Positions 46,564-58,265 of a stretch of DNA of 64,000 nucleotides are shown here, one piece after another; position 1 is the first letter of the stretch; every line of letters starts with the position of its first letter. The position numbers and the translations under genes are program-made. The stretch covers positions 10,511,110-10,575,109 of the forward strand of contig OU452227.1 of assembly GCA_911728455.2 (NCBI GenBank). The letters are read 5' to 3'. The stretch comes from Marthasterias glacialis. Its lineage: Eukaryota > Echinodermata > Asteroidea > Forcipulatida > Asteriidae. Below the pieces are notes generated by a model, which saw nothing but the letters and a program-made list of their open reading frames with translations, did no database searches and was not told where the DNA came from.

Positions 46564-47729
46564 TAATGGAGGTAGAATTGAAACCACAAGCAAGTGGGCA
46601 TCTTGAATGTGATTGGCGCACAGGGTTGTAGGGTTACACAAGTTGCTGCAGGTGCTTGGGCATGATTCATTGATAGCTTGGCATGCTATGTGAAATATTT
46701 GGACAGCGATGCACTGTTCAACCAGTCAACAACAGATGATTTTGGAATAATTATACAGACAGTAGTTTTTACCACTGTGTTTTATGAAACGCCAAAGCCT
46801 ACATCTGTACAACATGTGGTTGTTTTTACCAAGCATTTTGTAATCGACTTAGACCCGTTGAACTATTAATACTTCATAACATTCATGTCCAGATCTTGAC
46901 AGGTAATATTTACAATTGTACAACTTGAAAATGGAAGCCTACTTTGTGTGACAAAAGAACAAAGAAGTTTATAATTACTTTTTTTAAAAGCCAAGAGTCG
47001 CGACTCCAGGGAGAGGGACTAGAGGGCAAGTGCCCCCTTGTAAAATTTGACAAAAAAAATTATCAAAAAAATCCGTAAGGGATCCGCCCTGCTAAAGGGA
47101 TACGAAGATGGTAAAAAGTTTAGAGTTCGGTACATTATGGACGAGTTCGCACTAAACTTGTTCAGTCTCCAGCCAGCCAGACCACTAAGTCTGCCAGCAT
47201 AAAATGTTGACTGGCCCATATGATTTCTTTTTAGTTTACAACCAAGGTTAAAGGTCAGATGGCTTCCATGGCAAATATTGTCAATGGTTTGCTAAAAGAC
47301 TTGAAGTTTTGGCCATAGTTCATCAATATCTGTAGAAAAAAAGTTTTATGGAAGACTGCTTGCACTCTACACTCAAAATATGTTGGCAGAATTTTACTAC
47401 AATAGGAGAGCAGGTTAATCACGTGATATATTGCTAAACAACTTTCCACTAAATTATAAGCGGGGAACCAGTCAAGACAGGACAGTTAGGCTTGTAACCT
47501 CCTTCTGGTAAGCACAATTTGTTTGTGCTTAGCTTATTTGTGACATGACAGGTTTGATACATCAATGGATTTGAGAGGTGAGGATCTACAGTTTTCAATA
47601 ATACAGCACACAAAAAACATTTCATAACATAAGCAGATTTTTCAGAAAACATGAAATCACAGGCCTATATATTTTGTAATATATATATTTTTTTGACTCG
47701 TGGCAAATCCATTTCAGAACACAGTGTTT
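46564..47729. other. Intergenic, nothing recognised
   Basis: No coding exon, RNA gene or repeat family recognised. Confidence 0.35.
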
Positions 47730-48230
47730 GTAGGCCTGGAATTACCCGGAGGCTGAGGAGGCCATGGCCTATATTGCCCTGGTCTTGGCCTAGGTGTCCC
47801 TTCAAATGTTTCCCATAGACTTTAAGATTATCTAATGGAAGTGCCCTTTGCAAAATGAAAGTGGCACTACACTTTATCAGTATAATACACCCATTGAACC
47901 CCAAAGTGGCACAACCAAGAATATTGTGAAGACGTCAGGTGAATTGGGTCAATAAAAGTAAGCTTTCAGATTCAAAATCAATTTCGTATACTCCACCTCC
48001 GATGGCTATTTCTATAATCTGTCATCAAACCAAGCCAGACTCATACCAGTGGCATCTCCTTTCCACAAACAAAACCAGTTTTTTTGTCGTAGCTTTTCCA
48101 TTATGGTTCTATTGATGTGCTATCCAAAATTCAGTCTGGTTACCCAGTTGCATTGACCTGATTCACCTGATGTCGACATCACAATAATCTTGGTTGCACC
48201 ATGTCGGGAGTCAAGGTTCCTGTGTGTTAT
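47730..48230. repeat. Dispersed repeat with an inverted pair, related to 54.1-55.1 kb
   Basis: 47730-47830 (GGCCTGGAATTACCCGGAGG, GAGGCCATGGCC, CCCTGGTCTTGGCCT, CCATAGACTT) matches 54900-55000. CCAAGAATATTGTGAAGACG (47920) and its inverted counterpart at about 48165-48208 flank 200 bp. The same unit occurs at about 54165-54205 as CCAAGATTATTGTGATGATG. Probably a non-autonomous transposon family. Confidence 0.55.
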
Positions 48231-48434
48231 GGGTGCACCCCACTACGCACCGCACACGCTTCATTTGGGGGAAATAGTTCGCAAAGCGGGAAATAGTTTC
48301 CAAAACCCCCAAACTATTGACTGGTAAACAGCGCCCTCAAGAGGTTGAAATAAAACAGTTTACAGTTGTAAAACCGTGTGTCCTGAAAATACATTTTTTT
48401 TTCACATGATATTTGGACTGAGGTGTGTTATGAA

Positions 48435-48622
48435 ACACATATGGACTGGCATTATTCGGGCAATAGCACGTCTATGCACCCCTCAGGCCTGTGAGTGACC
48501 AGGAGTGATCCTATTTCCCTCGGCCTTCGGCCTCGGGAAATAGGACCCTCTCCTGGTCACTCACAGGCCCTCGGGGTGCATAGACGTGCACTATTGCCCG
48601 AATAATGCCAGTCCATATGTGT
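48435..48622. repeat. 188-bp near-perfect palindrome
   Basis: Arms of about 92 bp with only a few indels or mismatches meet at CGGCCTTCGGCC (about 48521-48532). Outer ends are ACACATATGGACTGGCATTA and its complement. The arms include TGCACGTCTATGCACC-like and GGCCTGTGAGTGACCAGGAG segments. It is GC-richer than its surroundings and has no coding potential. Confidence 0.9.
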
Positions 48623-49221
48623 ATAATAGTATGCTGTTACACTGTTGAGGTAAACTCTATCAATGTCTGTACAACCGATGGAAACGTTTCTTCACTACAA
48701 AATGAAAGCACATTCACTCCAACTCCTCACTTTGAAAAGCAGTCTGGATTTGAACAGGTATCAAACAATCTTCTTGCTTGAGAAGACCTTACATCTTTAT
48801 ATTTTACATGCAACAGAAATGTTTTTTGTTACCATTGCACAATTTCTCAAAGTAATCTAGAATGCAACACAGTCTTAAAATCAGAGTATGACCAGCAAAA
48901 AGATCAATTTAAAAAAAAGGTTGTTTTTCTTCTTTTTTTTTGACATGGTCCTTCAAACAATTATTTATAGTTAAAAATATTTCTTGCACATATACATGTT
49001 CTACTAATAAAATATAGTATTGTATTTTTTGGTAGACTTACTTTACTTCATTTTATGAGCTGAGCCCTATATTTTGTTTGCATTTTTGAAAATTGCATTA
49101 AAAACGTTGTATAGACTTTATTAAAAAAAAAGGGTGATTTTGCAGAGGATCCAACATGGAGACACACTAAAAAAAAAAAAAAAATGTGGAATTTTTTTTT
49201 TGTACCTTACATTGAATGTGT
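48623..49221. other. Intergenic, nothing recognised
   Basis: AT-rich with A and T runs. No gene seen. Confidence 0.4.
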
Positions 49222-49330
49222 GATGAGACTACTTACTCAGTGCCTTCCACTGGAGTCGAACCCAAGACCCCCGCTATTCTAACGCAGATGTCTTTACTAC
49301 AAGACCATCGAGCATGCCCAGTGGCGAGAA
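49222..49330 (-). mobile_element. tRNA-derived SINE, diverged copy
   Basis: Minus-strand GGGCATGCTCGATGGTCTTG, then AAAGACATCTGCGTTAGAAT, then B box GGGTTCGACTCC and a GCACTGAGTAAGTAGTCTCA tail that parallels the SINE at 3520-3670. More diverged than those copies. Confidence 0.7.
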
Positions 49331-49412
49331 TCTAATCCCAGTTCTGTAATTATTGTTTACCACTTCCCAATCACCCTTAAAACCCATTAAAAATGATCCA
49401 AGTCCTCATCAT

Positions 49413-49604
49413 GGGGCAATTTCATAGAGCTGCCTAAGCACAAAAGTAGCTAAGCACAACAAAATTATGCTTACTAGAATAAGGTTACCGGCCAAACTAC
49501 CATGTGACATGTACAATTTGTGACTGGTATCCTGCTCATTTCTGTTTAGCATAAATTTTTTTAAGCAATATTTTCTGCTTAAGCAGCTCTATGAAATTGG
49601 GCCC
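49413..49604. mobile_element. 192-bp MITE
   Basis: GGGGCAATTTCATAGAGCTG opens it, and the reverse of its right end is GGGCCCAATTTCATAGAGCT. Both continue GC(C/T)TAAGC. The interior is noncoding. Relatives are the short foldback at 43430-43503 and the half-copy at 61165-61300. Confidence 0.75.
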
Positions 49605-50616
49605 TGGTCTCTTTAAGGTGTTTACATTATACATGCATTAATAAAACAATGGTTCCCGTACAATTCACATTTCGTGAATGACTCTTCAGGGGCACCTTTT
49701 AAATATTCAGTGTATGACCTGGACAAAGACGTAACAACTTAGCACACAAATTCGCTTAGCAGTGAAAAATATGCTTAGCAAAAGCTTGATACCTTAGGGA
49801 CACGAAGACAAATTGTCTCCGTTACCCCCTTTACGCATCAGGCCTGGTGGACAATTGATATTTCACAGACTTAATTTTCTCTTTTGCAAGTGATGATATT
49901 TTTTTTAAATGGTCCAATCTGGGCCAGCAATGTTGTACGAGAACTACACCACTGGGAAATACACCTGTTTCATTTCACAACCATCGTATACGTTGTAGAA
50001 CTATTCTCACAGAGCCAGACTTATTTTTCCTTCCAATCTTTGTGTAGTTACTTTGATTTGATCAGAAGAAAGCCAAGACAGTTGTACCTGGAGACAAGCT
50101 TTGTCCATTTTCTGGATCAGCCATTTCTGTTAAGGAGGCAGTGCATCATTATTTGTCGGGCTAGTTATAGTCCACGGCTTCTTGTTTTGAAGTGCAGTTT
50201 TTGTACCCAAGCGCATTTCTTGTTTCTTTTTTTAAAGTTCTATTAATGGTACTGCTCGTGCTCTCAGCCCGATGTTGCTTTTATGAGATTATTGATTACC
50301 CACCAGCGCTGCTTGTCAAGTTTGACCGTAGCTGGTGGGTTTGGGCTTTGTGTAAAAAAAAAATATATTAAAAAAAAAAAAATTTGTTGACACGGCCGAG
50401 AACATTACCGTGCATTGTATATCTGGTTTGCAGTAACACCATAAGATTATACCTACTTTGCTATATACAGTAGATTGTTCTTGTGAGATAGATTGTTCTT
50501 AAGTCTCTTGGTGATGACTAGAACATTGCTTCACCCTATGCTTCATGCACAGCCAAAGGAGTTTTACATCTCTGGAGCTATATCAATGTGCAATAGACCA
50601 CTGAGGCTTGGGCCGA
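49605..50616. other. 3' flank of PITPNC1, nothing else recognised
   Basis: Likely includes the PITPNC1 3' UTR, but no poly(A) site can be fixed. A CCCACCAGC/GCTGGTGGG hairpin lies at 50300-50340. Confidence 0.35.
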
Positions 50617-53600
50617 TCATTTAGTGGGTGCTAGGTCTTCTTCGGCGCTGTCCAACGGTTCTTCAGAGGCTAATGTGAACTCGTCCGAGTTTGCCGATTC
50701 TTGGCTCAACTGTTTCTTCAGGCCGGCGTTCACCTTGCAGTTTGTCTCTTCCTGCTGTTGTTTCTCATAATTCCTGACATCTTCCACGGACATGTCTACA
50801 ATAAAAAATATTAGAAACGATGAAAAGTTTCTCTCCTACAATGAATTAATAACAACATTCATTATATCCCTGCAGTAGAAAAGTTTGTATTAATGAGTCG
50901 GGGGGGGGGGGGGGGGGCGGACTGCAACAGCATATTTTCTTTCTTTAAAAAGTGCGACTGGAAGTAAGAATGCATTGAACAAATCCTGTGTTTGCAGCCT
51001 CCTCCGACTAAATACACATTAAAAAATGACTCTTCCATTCAATTAAGACAATGGTTAGGTTGCACAGACGCAAACCTTGTATACAAACAAGATGTATAAA
51101 TATAGGAGTATTACAAAATGTGTTTCTGGACAACCAGATAATTATTATTATTATTATTTGTTCGGCCAGAATCACACAGGAAATGTATTCAGTAAACAAG
51201 TTAAAGACACAAATGGCTAAAAAACAGCCAAATTACAGTTCAATGAGTAGCTCGAAAGCCTGTTGATTTTTAATATATATTTTTAAATATATTTCTATAA
51301 TAACATCCCACAAGTTCTTGACACACACAAAAAAACCACAATAAAAACACATGAAGTGTGTACATGAATTGCATTTAAAAAAGTCAAAACCAATCACAAA
51401 TTTTATTTTGTTGTTTGAAATTAGAGACAAACACATAAGAAATGTCTCAAATTTGATAAAGCTGGTGTGAAATTCCTAAAGTGCACGATTGCTTACCGAA
51501 CCATTCGTCAATCCATGCAAAGGCTTGTCTGTGACCCAGTAAAAGAATATCTTGTATTGCCTGCAAAAGAAGCACACAAACAAAGAATAAATAAAATACA
51601 GTTTATCTCAACTATTTATATTTAGGAAAATGCAAATAAATGCCCTTGTACTTTTAAGCTATGCCTTAAAATGCACATGTTTTACCCAGGTATTTATTGA
51701 GATTCCGCAGGGGCATGTTCCTCTTATCTAGAAATGCATTTCTAGTATAATTTATTCATGTATTCTTTTATCTAACCTATTTACTGTTTTGACAAATGCA
51801 GCCTTACAAAATATTTATTTACAGATTTAAAGATGATTTTCAATAAATGTGAAGCTCATTGTTGTTACGGATATTATTAACCAAAACAAATTCAAATTCA
51901 ATTCAAAGAACATATATCTCTATAACGCAAAACCGTACAAAAATACAAGTAAAGATTTGGTAGCAGTAATACAGGAAAAATTGAACTTAAATAATGGGGG
52001 AAACAAAACGAAAAGAGAGGAGAAAAATAAATTAAAAGACAATCCAAAATAATCAAGTAAAATTCTCAAATAAAGGCATATCCCAAAAGCACAACTTGAA
52101 GTGGGAAACCAAAACAGACAAGACACGACATTCAGACGAACGAGCAAGATGATAAATGTAGGTTGAAGAAAAGGAAAGAAAAAGAAAGAAATAATGATTA
52201 TGACAATAAAGTAGACAAATAAATAACAATAGTAATAAAATAATGAAAAATAAACCAAAACAAAAGTTTGACTGCTGATTCGTGTTGTCACAACCAACAC
52301 TTGGGGGGCATGGTGTTACATGGAAGATATTTTACTGCAAAAATAAAGTGTGAAAGCAATCAGAGTTATTTACAAATTATCATACAATTTGTTTGCAAAC
52401 ATATTTTTACTGGCTTCACGTTTTTCAACTCTAGCAAAGTCTTTCTCACACACAAATAAGTCTACTAGTGTAATGATAACAGAAGCAGTCAAGTAGAACG
52501 AAGTGAAGGAGAAAAGCAGACCGCAGTCACTGTCAGAAAAAACAAGGGATGAACGTTGGAAAAGGAGACAAAGGAGAGGTGGTACAGGGCAGGGGGTGGA
52601 GACAAAAGTGAAAAAAAAGCTAGGTAGAATGCAGTAAGAAAAAGCAAGGGCTGAACAATGAAAGATTTGTCTCAAAGGGGAGGGGTAGAGGGAAGGGGCT
52701 GGGGACAAAAGGTGAAAAGAGAGCTAGGTACAATGCAGTCAGAAAAAGCAAGGGCTGAACAATGCAAAATGAGGCAAAAGGGGAGGGGTTAGAAGGAAGG
52801 GGCTGGAGTCAAAATTGAAAAGAGAGCTAGGAGAATGCAGTCAGAAAAAGCAAGGGATGAATAAAAAGGAGACAAAGGGCAGGGGTAGAGGGCAGGGGTA
52901 GAGGTAGAGAAAAGGGGCTGGAGAAAAAGTGAAAAGAGAGCTAGTCAGAATGCAGTCACAAAAAGCAAGGAATGAGCAATAAAAAGAAGACAAGGAGGAG
53001 GGGTAGAGGGGAGGGGCTGGTGTAACAAGGAGGGTGGAAAGACAAAAGACAAAATCCCAGGTTGAAAGAGGGACAACAAGTGATTCATTAGTGAATGAGA
53101 CAGACTTGAATGGGAGACATCTGTGGCATTCTCCCTTTTCAGGCCATTAACAATATTTTGCCTTTATACCATAGGTCACTTTGGTTGGCACAAACAGTTT
53201 CAATTTATTTACAGCACATCTTCTCAGATATCATTACTAGTGTACCTCTACTTCAACTACAGCTCATGATCTGGTCTGCAGTTCCCTTTCTAGGTCTTCA
53301 CAAAATCACAATGGAATATCAATAACCATGGTAAATTTCAAACTACCAATATACGTGACCATAACTCAACAACTTATTGAGTTAGATTTGAATAATGTCT
53401 GGCACAATGACTTGGTTAGTCACAAGTTAGTGCATAATTATGAATTCCTCAGACTATAGAGACAGTTGCTACAGTATGTCACATGGTTCGGGGCAAGCTT
53501 TTGTATAGCAACCTCCAGATGAGCAAACCCTGGTACCACTGTGACAGAGACATTCATGCAGAATTGTGGATGGGTGTTTGCCATCTCTGATGAAAAAGCT

Positions 53601-56600
53601 TGCCCCGAATCATGTGACACAGCAACTGTCTCTATAGTCTAAGGAATTCAAATTGAAGCGGTAACTTGTGACTAAGCAAGTCATTGTACCAGACCATTAT
53701 TCAAATCTAACATGACTGATTGCCTCGACTAGTCCAAAAGGTTCCCACCCCTCAGTTTGCCAAAAGTTTCATCAGACGAGACAAGAATGTACGTCGGCAT
53801 CAAGGATATGGGCAAAGCATGAGGGTTGACTCAGGCCAATTTATTACACCCAACTAATACTGTTGACTCCAAGTGGTTCAGATGCAGACTGTCCACTTAA
53901 AATGAACAAAGTATCATTAACAATTAAATTCACTCTCTTTGACCCCTTCCACACACGTCACATGTGGCTACTGTCTGCCACGCTGGCCATTTTGGGAGTC
54001 AATAGTCCAATCCATTAAGCCCCGCCTACCTTAGCAACAGCACATGGTGTGACTTTCTTGCCACAATCGCAGCGGTGGTTCAGTTGCGGCCACACCCTTG
54101 GTATGGATTTAGTTTTGTGGCCTTTTGAGCAGTTTGCACCACCAGAAAGGCCAACCACCTGGCCAAGATTATTGTGATGATGACGTCAGGTGAATTGAGT
54201 CAATATCAACACTGAAAACAATCGTGTGGATGCCATCTGCATCTCAATTCCTGCAGTACATGTAAATTCCGAACCTGTGGAATGCTCTTACCCTATGAAC
54301 TAGGTTCTCCACTTTGGACTGAAAGCCCCATACTTCAAACTTAACTCGGACCAATTTATACGAGCACATTATCGTCTCACACTGCTCCTGTATTGGGGAA
54401 AAAGAATAATAATAAAAGCTTTATACAAATCTTTTCCTGATCGGGGTTCTCAAAAGGATTTGTCAAAACTAGGGGGCATTTTGGACCCAAATTTGGCAAG
54501 TTTGGCCGAAGCAAGCTGAATTGAAACGAGGTGCTCGGACCATATTTTATTTTGAGGGTTTTTGTTTGGATTTAAAAGCTTTACTGTGCAATCTGGAGCA
54601 CCTTGAATGGTTTTATTAAAGGATTTTTGTGAATTTGATCTTAATTCTAAAAACAAACAAACACACAAACAAACAAACAAACAAAAAGAAAGATTTTGGC
54701 CGAGGACCAAAATATGAAGTACTTACGCGGACCCACTCGTAATTTTTTAAGTTGCAAACTATCACCCAACCCAGTGATGAAAAGATAAAATGATCCATCA
54801 GGAGAAAGGTGGTCATCTTCTTGAAGAATGACAAATAATCATTTCATCGCAACTTTCCAAAAATGTTTGTTTAAAAACAAAAAGTTTGAATGAATGTTAC
54901 GGACCTGAAATTACATGAAGGCTGCAGAGGCCATGGCCTCTGTTGCTCTGGTCTTGGCCTTGATCCCCCTTCAAAAGCTTTCCATAGACTTCAAGACTTT
55001 CCAATGTATCAAAATGGCATTGCCCAATCAAAGATGAAATTCCAGCCCTGATGTTTTTTTTCATCAACAACCAAGGTTATACCTTGCTTCCTGTTCAATT
55101 TATTGGTCTGATCACTCACCCTCCATCCTGGTTGTAGAGGCCCTCTTCCTGTCTTTTTAGAGCGGAATTTTGTGAGATCCTAAAAATAAGTCAAATACCA
55201 AGAAAAATGAATGTCCTTGTTCTTTCAGCTTGCACAATTTCCTACAATGGAGGTCACATTATTTTTAAAATGCAAGGATGGATGTTACATTCAGGTTTAA
55301 AGAAGAGTATGTGCTTGTGCACTACAAGCGGGGTCCAGTCTGAAGGTTCGATAGTCCTAAGGTTTATTAGTCTGAAGGTTCAATAGTCCAAAGGTTCAAT
55401 AGTTTAGTTATCAAACTGTGTTTTACTTTTATTTTCAGATTATCGAACCTTCAGACAAGTGAACCCTCAGACTATCCCATCAAATGCTCGGATTAACAAA
55501 CCGGCGCTATGTATTTCAATGGATAACCGGGTGAATTTTGATTTGTCACTTTGTGAAAACAAAAAGTGGAAAATATATGATTCGTTGGTTATGCTAGTTA
55601 GTGTAATTACGAAAGTATTACGTATTAGGTCCTCAAACTTGTGGAAAACGGTATCAGCATTGCGTACATCAAGAGTTTACGTTAAAAAAAAACGATCTGC
55701 AAAATGTTATGGTTTTTGACACATTTGTCACTTTGTAAAAACGACGACGATATGTCAGCCAGCGTGGTGTCTACATCATGTATGTCTTGAGTCTGTTTTG
55801 AATCTGGACATCCTATTCTATTCGTCATTAACTTATATACTTTAGGCCTTATTTTTTACTGCAAGAGGGCGCCCTTTGGGTAGATTGGGGATCAAACCAG
55901 TGTGGTAAACCAGATGCAATTAGACTTCTAATAAAGCAGTTAATATACAACCTTTGAGGGTTTTTTTTTATTGACAGTTTTACAATGTAACCAGTGTAAG
56001 ATACTTGCTTGGAAAATTTGTATTTTTAATGTTTTGAAATATGTTTGTACTTTCAAAATGATATTAGTTTTTCGCCCTCTTGCTGTCAAAATATACATGT
56101 ACGGCCTATTGAAATTGAGCAATTTTGGCACCATGTTTAAAAGACAAATTTACGGCAATATTGGAAATCCTATAACAAGGTTCTGGTAACTGAATGAACC
56201 TCAATGCTGTACAGCTTACCTCTTCTTCCTTGAAGTATTTTTCTGGTATGTCATCGTATGCTATGTCTAGATGGAGAACTTGTCGCTCCTTCAATTCCTC
56301 TTCAGAAAGACTTAGGCACTAGGAGATTCAGAAAACAAACAAACAAATTTCTGTTGAGAAATAGTGTGGAGCTAAGAAGGATATTTTTAAGTACATGCAC
56401 ATTATGGGATTAATTCAAATATGGAATCAGTAGTTAGTCATAAATAGTGGCCAAGTGTTCGAACAAATATCATTCATTAATATGTTTAAAAGTGTTCAGA
56501 ATGAGATGAGGTTCATTTGAATGACAATTAAGTTTATTTATAAATACCATGATCACTAAGATTAGATTTTTTGAAATCTTTCATAGAGGTTGTAACATCT

Positions 56601-57210
56601 ACAAAGGATTTTGAAAAATCTAATCTTTCTCGAAGGGTCGAGTTGTCAGTTTTTCCATTAAAAATGTAAATTTCCTTCCCACAACCGATTAAAAGATTGC
56701 TAAATAAGATGACAGGGATTGCCAAACCAGCCCCCAGGCTTTAGCACGGGCAATTTTAATCATGTTATTTAACTTGGAATTTCATTAGATTCTCTTGCAA
56801 AGAGAATAACAATAAATAATTTATACAGGGCCTTATGCAAGGCCCCAATGAGTTTTACAGAAGATGCATAAATCAACAATTATTTAATACAGAAATCTAC
56901 TTTAGCAAAAGATCAGCAGCATGCACAATAAACAACTAAAATGACCACTTTCCTATAAAAAAAAAAAAAAATGAACAAATTATAAGAGGGTAGATAGAGG
57001 CTACCAGTACATTTACCCTCATCTAGCGTTTACAGTGAAAACATCAAAGTGAAATAACAGGAAATTAAAGTGAAATTAAAATGTTTCCGGACGAGATGGG
57101 TTTCAAGAAATGTATTCAAAGTGGGGAGCGATACTTACATTTTCTGTTGTTCCACTGTTATTTTCATATCTTGTTTCTATGAAGATACTAAACCTTGGTA
57201 AAAATGAACA
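50617..57210 (-). CDS. PITPNC1: Phosphatidylinositol transfer protein, class II (PITPNC1/RdgB-beta type), last six coding exons
   Basis: A soluble lipid-transfer protein; class IIB members bind phosphatidylinositol and phosphatidic acid and move them between membranes. Six minus-strand exons join in phase. 57210-57139 encodes CSFLPRFSIFIETRYENN and on. 56318-56220 encodes ELKERQVLHLDIAYDDIPEK and on. 55179-55120 encodes DLTKFRSKKTGRGPLQPGWR. 54387-54292 has IMCSYKLVRVKFEVWGFQSK. 51560-51497 has AIQDILLLGHRQAFAWIDEW. 50795-50617 begins MSVEDVRNYEKQQQEETN and ends at a stop. Splice signals are good (TTATTTGCAG, GTAAGTAT, TTTTTAG, GTGAGTGA and others). The KTGRG motif, SYKLV.VKFEVWG and HRQAFAW.DEW..M...EVR.(Y/F)E match PITPNC1. 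The 189 residues lack the first about 85-100, which lie beyond the window or were not recognised. The tail is short and acidic. Introns hold a minisatellite and a foldback. Confidence 0.92.
52410..52440 (-). repeat. Hammerhead-like repeat motif in a PITPNC1 intron
   Basis: Minus-strand GAGAAAGACTTTGCTAGAGT followed by TGAAAAACGTGAAGCCAG is a diverged copy of the motif at 303-338 (plus) and 43222-43250 (minus). The best copy reads AAAGACTCTGCTAGGGTCGA then AAC.TGAGG. Likely a piece of a dispersed element. Confidence 0.45.
52535..53010. repeat. Purine-rich minisatellite of about 103 bp in a PITPNC1 intron
   Basis: Five units begin at 52537, 52638, 52741, 52844 and 52958 with AGAAAAAGCAAGGG(A/C)TGA. 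Each carries a GGGGAGGGGTAGAGG block and AAAAGAGAGCTAG before the next. Spacings are 101, 103, 103 and 114. The plus strand is almost pure purine over long runs. Confidence 0.9.
53381..53711. mobile_element. 331-bp foldback element in a PITPNC1 intron
   Basis: Arms of about 120 bp: the left has GTTAGATTTGAATAATGTCT and CAGACTATAGAGACAGTTGC; the right, reversed, has GTTAGATTTGAATAATGGTC and AGACTATAGAGACAGTTGCT. The arms also share AAGCTT(G/T)TG-like and GTCACATG.TTCGGGGCAAGC segments. A unique middle of about 75 bp remains. No frame of note. Probably a non-autonomous DNA transposon. Confidence 0.85.
53930..54205. repeat. Dispersed repeat in a PITPNC1 intron, related to 61.5-61.7 kb and 47.9-48.2 kb
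   Basis: 53950-54000 (CACATGTGGCTACTGTCTGC, CACGCTGGCCATTTTGGGAG) is the inverted counterpart of 61605-61655. 54165-54205 matches 47920-47955. The two segments are probably parts of one transposon family. Confidence 0.5.
54895..55055. repeat. Dispersed repeat in a PITPNC1 intron, copy of 47730-47900
   Basis: Shares CTGAAATTACATGAAGGCTG-like, GAGGCCATGGCCTCTGTTGC, TCTGGTCTTGGCCTTGATCC and CATAGACTTCAAGA segments with 47730-47830. Confidence 0.6.
55335..55475. repeat. Short tandem repeat of AGTCTGAAGGTTCGAT with an inverted partner
   Basis: Three or four units of about 21-22 bases (AGTCTGAAGGTTCGATAGTC, then TTATTAGTCTGAAGGTTCAA and TAGTCCAAAGGTTCAATAG). They are followed after about 45 bp by the reverse-oriented TTATCGAACCTTCAGAC, so the region can fold. 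Confidence 0.75.
55505..55785. repeat. Dispersed repeat, copy 1 of a pair
   Basis: Matches 58015-58265: both have GGATAAC.GGG.GAATTTTGAT, TATATGATTCGT.GGTTATGCTA-like, GCAAAATGTTAT and GACACATTTGTCAC segments in the same order. Noncoding and about 250 bp long. Confidence 0.7.
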
Positions 57211-58014
57211 CTGCAAATAAAAAAAAAATAAAAAAAAAAAATTAATTTCACCGATAATTAAAATAAGGAGTCACTTCCAGTATTTGTTAGCTTTTAAAAT
57301 TCAATCTTTAAACTCATGCATGAAAATTCATGTAAATGTGAATTTCTTTTGTTGTAACAATTATACCAGAAATCAAAAACACCAACAAGCATGGAATAGT
57401 ATCCTAAAAAGGTTGTATTTAAGACTTAAAAACAAGGTACAAAATAATTATACAGGGGGGGGGGGGAATTTTTTAGTTTCAAAGCGGATTTAAGTAAAGG
57501 AGAGCAAGCAGGACAGCGTATTTCTTCGTACATCTTCACATTTTGTAACGGAAACAGTATCCTGTCCCCTGATCAAGGACAAGGAGCTGTTTTCGCATTG
57601 CTTCAAGTTCCCCCATCACCTTCAACGCCCCCTATTCCTTCAAATTCTGCGTCATAATATCTTCAAGTCACCATTTCTTCATTTGTCCAAAGTCCAGCCA
57701 ATACAGATAGGCCATTCGTTTAATCATTTATCCATTCACACATTTTATTTTCATTGTATTAAGTTTACATGTATTTCATTTTCATTGGCGAGAACCGTCA
57801 GGTTTTATTTTTAATTATATATTATTTTACGCTGAGATTAATACATTTATATAGTCTCAGTTTAGTTTATACAGCATTTTTATCGGCATAGAATGCGCTA
57901 GCAGCACACGTGCCAGTTACATATGCCCGCTACTACGAACGTGCACAAGATGCACAATGTATAGACTAATCCGAGCAGCTCATCCATGGTAGTTTGCACC
58001 ACCTATTTTGAACT

Positions 58015-58265
58015 GTGCCAGTGCTACTGGATAACGGGGCGAATTTTGATTTGTCTACCTTAAAACAAACAACTGATAATATATGATTCGTCAGTTATGC
58101 TAATAAGTGAAATTACGGAAATATTATATTTCATGTCCTGAAACTTGGTGAAAATGTGAACAGCATTGAGTACATCAATAATTTATAGAAAAAGAGGTTT
58201 GCAAAATGTTATAGTATATGACACATTTGTCACATTTGTCAAAAACCGTGCGATGACAATATGAC
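58015..58265. repeat. Dispersed repeat, copy 2 of a pair
   Basis: Direct-orientation counterpart of 55505-55785. A half-copy of the 63496 palindrome end (GACTAATCCGAGCAGCTCAT) lies just upstream at 57963. Confidence 0.7.

Noticed and set aside
51849-52300. 67- and 126-residue frames
   Set aside because: Low-complexity AT-rich intron sequence of PITPNC1, no domain.
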